Below are positions 59,912-64,000 of a DNA stretch of 64,000 bases, one piece after another; positions within the stretch are counted from its first letter, which is position 1; each line of letters starts with the position of its first letter. This stretch comes from Bacillus safensis FO-36b. GTDB lineage: Bacteria; Bacillota; Bacilli; Bacillales; Bacillaceae. The position numbers and the translations under genes were made by a program. Below the pieces are notes generated by a model. The model did no database searches, was not told where the DNA came from, and saw only the letters and a program-made list of their open reading frames with translations. The stretch is from positions 121,766 through 185,765 of the forward strand of contig NZ_ASJD01000006.1 of the NCBI RefSeq assembly GCF_000691165.1, in the 5' to 3' direction.

Positions 59912-60938
59912 ATTCATATGAGACTAGTGATAACCCTGGCTGGCCATTCATCGTCATATCGCCTCTGATTCCTTTTTCAAATGCAACGGTTCCAGCAGCA
60001 GCGATCATGGCTGCATTGTCTGTACAAAGAGATAATGGCGGAATAATGACCTTCACGTCTGGCAGCTTCGTAAATGCTGAGGTTAAAGCTTCTCTTAGTC
60101 CTTTATTGGCAGCGACTCCTCCAGCTAGAACAACTTGCTTCACACCATAGGCTTCTGCTGCTTTCAATGTTTTCCCAACAAGCACCTCAATGACGCTTGC
60201 TTGAAAACTTGCGGCCAAATTCTCTGGGGCAATCGTTTCACCCTTTTGTGACGCATTGTGTAAGGTGTTGATCACAGCTGATTTTAAACCACTGAAGCTA
60301 AAGTGATAGGACCCTTCTTCAAGCCATGCACGAGGAAGCTTAATTGTCGGCTCCCCTTCATGCGCTAACCGATCAATGTGAGGTCCGCCTGGATACGGGA
60401 GACCCATCGTCCGGGCCACTTTATCGTACGCTTCTCCAGCTGCATCATCTAATGTTTCTCCGATGACCTCAAAAGATCCGTGCTCCTTCATTAAAACAAG
60501 CTCAGTATGTCCGCCAGAGACAACAAGAGCTAAACACGGAAACTCCAATTCATCAACAAGCTGGTTTGCATAAATATGCCCTGCAATATGATGAACACCT
60601 ACAAAAGGAATTTGATGGGCAAAGCTCAGTGCCTTTGCTGCATTGACACCAATCAGCAGAGCACCGACGAGGCCAGGTCCTTCTGTGACAGCAATCGCAT
60701 CTAAATCCTTAAAGCTCATACCCGCCTGTGCCATCACTTCTTCTAATACGATGGTGATTTGCTCCACGTGATGCCTTGAAGCAATTTCGGGTACAACACC
60801 GCCAAATCGTTTATGACTGTCTATTTGCGAGGCCACCACATTTGCCACGATTTCCTTTCCATTTTTGACAATGGACGCAGCTGTTTCATCGCAGCTTGTT
60901 TCTATACCTAATATGAATCGATCTGTTTGTTCACTCAT
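59910..60938 (-). CDS. tsaD: tRNA threonylcarbamoyladenosine transferase TsaD
   Basis: The 342-residue enzyme (Gcp/YgjD family) transfers threonylcarbamoyl to A37 of ANN-decoding tRNAs with TsaB and TsaE. Motifs: [14 protein letters not shown], the metal-binding HIAGH (117-121), [23 protein letters not shown] and [12 protein letters not shown]. It overlaps rimI by 8 bases. Confidence 0.97.
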   Translation of the reverse strand: MSEQTDRFILGIETSCDETAASIVKNGKEIVANVVASQIDSHKRFGGVVPEIASRHHVEQITIVLEEVMAQAGMSFKDLDAIAVTEGPGLVGALLIGVNAAKALSFAHQIPFVGVHHIAGHIYANQLVDELEFPCLALVVSGGHTELVLMKEHGSFEVIGETLDDAAGEAYDKVARTMGLPYPGGPHIDRLAHEGEPTIKLPRAWLEEGSYHFSFSGLKSAVINTLHNASQKGETIAPENLAASFQASVIEVLVGKTLKAAEAYGVKQVVLAGGVAANKGLREALTSAFTKLPDVKVIIPPLSLCTDNAAMIAAAGTVAFEKGIRGDMTMNGQPGLSLVSYE

Positions 60939-61401
60939 TTATATTCACCCACATGACTAATGCATCTTCTCCATTATCCGTATAATAATTCTTTCGAATT
61001 GAAGCTGGTCTGAAACCGAGCTTTTCATAGAGGGATTGTGCTGGTGTATTCGAAACCCGCACCTCTAAAGAAAGATGATCTGTCTTTTTTTCTTTGCAAA
61101 ATTCCATGACATGTCGAAGCAATGCTTCCCCGTAGCCTTTTCCTCTATGCTCAGGGAGAATCGCAATGTTCGTAATTTGTGCATCGTCCATGACAATCCA
61201 GACCCCGCAATACCCAACAGGCTTCTTATCTTCTTCAATGAGGAAATAATGGCTGTATTGGTTATGGAGAATCTCATACACAAACGATTCCTTTTTCCAG
61301 GGTGCTGTAAACGAATGCACTTCAATCGTATACACCTCTGGAATGTCTGCTACTGTCATTTGTCGAATCTCTGCTAGGTTAAGATTATTTTTGTCCTTCA
61401 A
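60931..61401 (-). CDS. rimI: Ribosomal protein alanine acetyltransferase RimI
   Basis: The 156-residue GNAT protein starts at TTG inside the tsaB end. Motifs are [33 protein letters not shown] and [19 protein letters not shown] ... [16 protein letters not shown]. It acetylates the N-terminus of S18 in the well-studied cases. Confidence 0.93.
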   Translation of the reverse strand: MKDKNNLNLAEIRQMTVADIPEVYTIEVHSFTAPWKKESFVYEILHNQYSHYFLIEEDKKPVGYCGVWIVMDDAQITNIAILPEHRGKGYGEALLRHVMEFCKEKKTDHLSLEVRVSNTPAQSLYEKLGFRPASIRKNYYTDNGEDALVMWVNINE

Positions 61402-62074
61402 GCCATTTCACTTCCGCTTCTGCCAAACGAATATAGTTAGGAACAAGCTGATGGACATCTTCAGCAGGACGATCTGCGCCTAAAAATGCAAGCACTGCTG
61501 GTCTTGGGTTATGAAATGTCCCCTCTGCCAGTACAGCCGTTTCTCCTAAAATGGAGCGAATGCTCTCTTCATGAAGATGCACATCTTGTCCAAGAAATAG
61601 AACAGGCTTTCCTGTCTGCTTCATTTCATGAAGCCAATCCGTGAGCAGGATATTTTGATCTGGTTCTACCTCTTTGATCTTACCCTTTTCAAACATATAT
61701 AGTCCGGTATAAACTTGGCCTCTTCTCGCATCAAATAGAGGTGAGATATATCCATCAAAATATTGGCCATTTGCCGCAAGTGTTTCTAAACTCGAAACAG
61801 CTGATATCGGGATAGACAGGGTCCACGCAAGTGTTTTTGCGATGGTAACACCGATTCTGACGCCAGTGTAAGAACCAGGTCCTTTTGCTACAACGATTTT
61901 GCTTAGTTCGCTTGGTGATACACCACATTCTTTCATCAATGCTTCAACAGTAGGCATCGCTCGGACGGAATGGTTCTTTTTTAAATACGTAATGCTCTCG
62001 CCAATCACAGTGAAATCTCTTACAAGAGCAATTCCTAGTGTATGGTTTGATGTATCAATGGCCAGTATGGTCAA
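61385..62074 (-). CDS. tsaB: TsaB, partner of TsaD in t6A synthesis
   Basis: The 229-residue protein starts at TTG with AAGGAG upstream. MTILAIDTSNHTLGIALV, VAKGPGSYTGVRIGVTIAKTLAW and PLFDARRGQVYTGLY match TsaB/YeaZ. It overlaps tsaE by 20 bases and rimI by 17. Confidence 0.95.
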   Translation of the reverse strand: MTILAIDTSNHTLGIALVRDFTVIGESITYLKKNHSVRAMPTVEALMKECGVSPSELSKIVVAKGPGSYTGVRIGVTIAKTLAWTLSIPISAVSSLETLAANGQYFDGYISPLFDARRGQVYTGLYMFEKGKIKEVEPDQNILLTDWLHEMKQTGKPVLFLGQDVHLHEESIRSILGETAVLAEGTFHNPRPAVLAFLGADRPAEDVHQLVPNYIRLAEAEVKWLEGQK

Positions 62075-62531
62075 ATTCTTTCATCTCCTTACAAAGGGTC
62101 TCATAACGCTCCCCTTTTGCATCAAACGTGAGATGCCGTTCTTCTTCACGTTCTGTTCTCAGCATTTCTATTTTTAAATAGGAAGAAGGCAATTGAGGCT
62201 CAATAAGATGTGCCCATTCAACCAAGCATATACCTTCACCCTCAAAATATTCTTCGAGTCCGATCTCTTCATCTGCATCTTCCATGCGATACACGTCCAT
62301 ATGATAAAGTGGCAGTCTGCCATCAGTATATTCTTTAATAATTGTAAAGGTGGGGCTGTTGACGATACGGGTAATTCCTAAGCCTTCCGCAAAACCTTTT
62401 GAAAAAGTGGTTTTGCCTGCACCTAAATCTCCTTCTAATGTCAATACATCGCCTGGCATCACAAGTTTGGCCAAAGCAGCGGCAATTCGTTTCGTCTCAT
62501 CCGCACCTTTTGTCGTCCATGTTAATTTCAC
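62055..62531 (-). CDS. tsaE: TsaE, ATPase of the t6A complex
   Basis: A GTG at 62531 with GGTGA upstream gives 158 residues and fits the family start; a GTG four codons earlier is possible. Walker A is GDLGAGKTTFSKGFAEGLG, followed by VNSPTFTIIKEY and CLVEWAHLI. TsaE switches the TsaB-TsaD complex by ATP hydrolysis. Confidence 0.93.
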   Translation of the reverse strand: MKLTWTTKGADETKRIAAALAKLVMPGDVLTLEGDLGAGKTTFSKGFAEGLGITRIVNSPTFTIIKEYTDGRLPLYHMDVYRMEDADEEIGLEEYFEGEGICLVEWAHLIEPQLPSSYLKIEMLRTEREEERHLTFDAKGERYETLCKEMKEFDHTGH

Positions 62532-62544
62532 CGTTGATGTCACC

Positions 62545-63522
62545 TCATTTCTTAAAATGATTATATCCTTTTTTCATTAACATTGTTTGTTGATCATTGT
62601 CTTTTAACATAACACTGGCTGCTTGATCATCTTTGACTTGTCCAATACGTGTGACCTGAATGCCTTCTTTTTGACATTGCGATTCAAAGCTTTCCCAATT
62701 AGATTCTGGTATCGTACCAGTTAAAACAAAGTCTTCTCCCCCAAATAACACCCATTCAAGCCAGTCTTTGCGCAGCACCTGTAAATCTGGATGAATTGGA
62801 AGCTTATCAGCTTCTATCTCGATCATCACACAGCTCGCTTCGGCTATCTCATTCAACTCACTCGCTAATCCATCACTTACATCATTCAAGGTGACCCGCG
62901 GGAAACTTGAACAAATGTGTCCAGCAGCAATATGAGGCTGAGGCATTTTATGACGCTTAAGAAAAAAATCAGCATCGACCGCCTTAGAAGGGGCTGCTTT
63001 GTTCATTAAGATTGATAACCCAGCAGCTGATGAACCGAGTTCACCTGTGACAAAGACAACGTCTCCAGTCTGAGCACTGTGACGATAACAAGCTTTTCCC
63101 TTTGAAACCTCACCAATCACCGTCACGGTAATAACAAAGTCACTGCGGGTGGCCACTGTATCTCCACCAATTAAATCCATATGATAAGAGTCAGCCAACG
63201 CTTTCATTCCCTCGTAAAGTTCCGTGACGATTGTCTCATCACCATGAGGCGGGATCGCAATTGAAACAAGATAATACTTTGGGGTCCCTCCCATTGCAGC
63301 GATATCACTGACATTGACTGCCACTGCCTTAAAGCCAACTTCAAATGGTGTGGAAAAGTCAAAACGAAAATGAACATGCTCCACCATTGTATCAACACAA
63401 ACGACCTCTTCACAATGTGAATGAGGTTGATAAACACTTGCATCATCACCGATGCCCATGATCAAAGAGCGCTGATATGTATCTTTTGGTGTGATTCGGC
63501 GAATAAGATCAAATTCATCCAT
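62545..63522 (-). CDS. thiL: Thiamine-monophosphate kinase ThiL
   Basis: The ATG at 63522 (AAGGGGC upstream) gives 325 residues. The family pattern is GIGDDASVYQ, VCVDTMVEHVHFRFDFSTPFEVGFKAVAVNVSDIAAMGG, DLIGGDTVA and DVSDGLASELNEIAE. It makes thiamine diphosphate from thiamine phosphate. First gene of the thiL-tsaE-tsaB-rimI-tsaD unit. Confidence 0.96.
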   Translation of the reverse strand: MDEFDLIRRITPKDTYQRSLIMGIGDDASVYQPHSHCEEVVCVDTMVEHVHFRFDFSTPFEVGFKAVAVNVSDIAAMGGTPKYYLVSIAIPPHGDETIVTELYEGMKALADSYHMDLIGGDTVATRSDFVITVTVIGEVSKGKACYRHSAQTGDVVFVTGELGSSAAGLSILMNKAAPSKAVDADFFLKRHKMPQPHIAAGHICSSFPRVTLNDVSDGLASELNEIAEASCVMIEIEADKLPIHPDLQVLRKDWLEWVLFGGEDFVLTGTIPESNWESFESQCQKEGIQVTRIGQVKDDQAASVMLKDNDQQTMLMKKGYNHFKK

Positions 63523-63587
63523 AAAAAGACAGCCCCTTCTTGCAATCAATTGGTTAAGTAGACATGAGGTCAAACACAGTTAGTATT

Positions 63588-63616
63588 AGTGTAGCGAATA
63601 TAAGTCTCAGTTCCAA
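63588..63616 (-). promoter_or_regulatory. Promoter of the thiL-tsaD operon
   Basis: On the minus strand TTGGAA (63611-63616), 17 bases, TACACT (63588-63593), about 65 bases before the thiL start. Confidence 0.6.
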
Positions 63617-63624
63617 CTAAAAAT

Positions 63625-63659
63625 GATATAAAGAAAGCCTGGTGTGAAAAAACCAGGCT
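63625..63659 (-). terminator. Second terminator after the rRNA-tRNA unit
   Basis: AGCCTGG/CCAGGCT stem with a T-rich tract following on the minus strand. Confidence 0.6.
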
Positions 63660-63750
63660 GAGTTGAGGTAATCTATCTATTCTTTCTTATAGTGTAGCCA
63701 AACACAAATCATTTCATTGCAACTTGGGCACTTGTAGAAAGAAAAAGACA

Positions 63751-63781
63751 TAAAAAAAAACGAAACTATACGTTTTCGTTT
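63751..63781 (-). terminator. Terminator of the rRNA-tRNA operon
   Basis: AAACGAAAA/TTTCGTTT stem with ten T residues following on the minus strand, 15 bases after tRNA-Asp. Confidence 0.85.
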
Positions 63782-63795
63782 ACAAGTCATAAAAA

Positions 63796-63872
63796 TGGCG
63801 GTCCGGACGGGACTCGAACCCGCGACCTCCTGCGTGACAGGCAGGCATTCTAACCAACTGAACTACCGGACC
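63796..63872 (-). tRNA. tRNA-Asp (GTC)
   Basis: Cloverleaf of 77 bases with encoded CCA. Acceptor GGTCCGG pairs with CCGGACC, anticodon GTC in loop CTGTCAC, and GGTTCGAGTCC T-arm. The same Met-Asp order follows rrnE in B. subtilis. Confidence 0.97.
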
Positions 63873-63875
63873 ATT

Positions 63876-63953
<78 letters not shown>

Positions 63954-63971
63954 ATGATATAAAGATAACAA

Positions 63972-64000
63972 GCTTGGCGGCGTCCTACTCTCACAGGGGG
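63972..64000 (-). rRNA. 5S rRNA, 3' end only
   Basis: The last 29 bases of a Bacillus 5S rRNA (minus strand CCCCCTGTGAGAGTAGGACG then CCGCCAAGC). The rest lies beyond the window. Confidence 0.95.

Overview
The window comes from a Bacillus of the pumilus group (B. pumilus, safensis or altitudinis type). The basis is a complete cotA laccase gene with B. pumilus-like sequence, Bacillus sigma-A promoters, CIRCE and WalR boxes, and gene order matching B. subtilis around rrnE-thiL-tsaE-tsaB-rimI-tsaD-ydiF-moaC-rex-tatAy-tatCy-ydiK-ydiL-groES-groEL ... ydjM ... cotA-gabP, here read in reverse. The species call rests on recognition of the sequence, not on a database search.

Layout. (1) 1-10,477 is host chromosome: a 5'-truncated gabP, cotA, a CMD-fold protein, a membrane-anchored beta-propeller protein, ydjM with a perfect WalR box, a yrpD-like secreted protein, small lipoproteins and membrane proteins, then paiB-paiA and a MarR regulator. 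(2) 10,478-51,614 is a complete siphovirus-type prophage of about 41.1 kb with SPP1/phi105/skin-like modules. It is bounded by an exact 18-bp repeat, TTACATCATTCCGCCCAT, which is the last five codons plus stop of groEL. (3) 51,597-64,000 is host chromosome: groEL-groES, ydiL-ydiK, a NUDIX gene, tatCy-tatAy, rex, moaC, ydiF, a DnaA-box cluster, tsaD-rimI-tsaB-tsaE-thiL, tRNA-Asp, tRNA-fMet and the 3' end of a 5S rRNA.

The prophage is read mostly leftward from a CI/Cro switch at about 48 kb. The early genes run cro, an excisionase-like HTH, Rha/KilAC antirepressor, YqaJ exonuclease, RecT, DnaD-like initiator, DnaC-like loader, DUF1064 nuclease, XtrA-like protein, dUTPase and many small proteins. 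They end with two HTH/sigma-like regulators and a terminator. The late operon follows: small and large terminase, portal, minor head protein, scaffold, capsid, connectors, tail tube, tail chaperones, tape measure, Dit, tail tip protein with an S74 chaperone, then XhlA/XhlB/amidase lysis. Rightward genes form the lysogeny module: CI, a DUF4352 lipoprotein, a small membrane protein, ImmA and integrase. A YolD gene under a LexA box lies at the left end.

Most notable are three predicted programmed frameshifts in one morphogenesis operon. The major capsid and tail tube genes both end in CCC-TAA followed, in the +1 frame, by an 87-codon FN3 domain, and the two FN3 domains are close paralogues. A TTTTTTC -1 site fuses the two tail-assembly chaperone frames. 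Other points of interest are the groEL 3'-end integration that separates groEL from its terminator by 41 kb, a DUF4352 lipoprotein in the prophage that resembles a host copy near the other end, a triplet of CTGTAAAAATTACAG palindromes beside the repressor, and about ten small genes of 27-58 codons.
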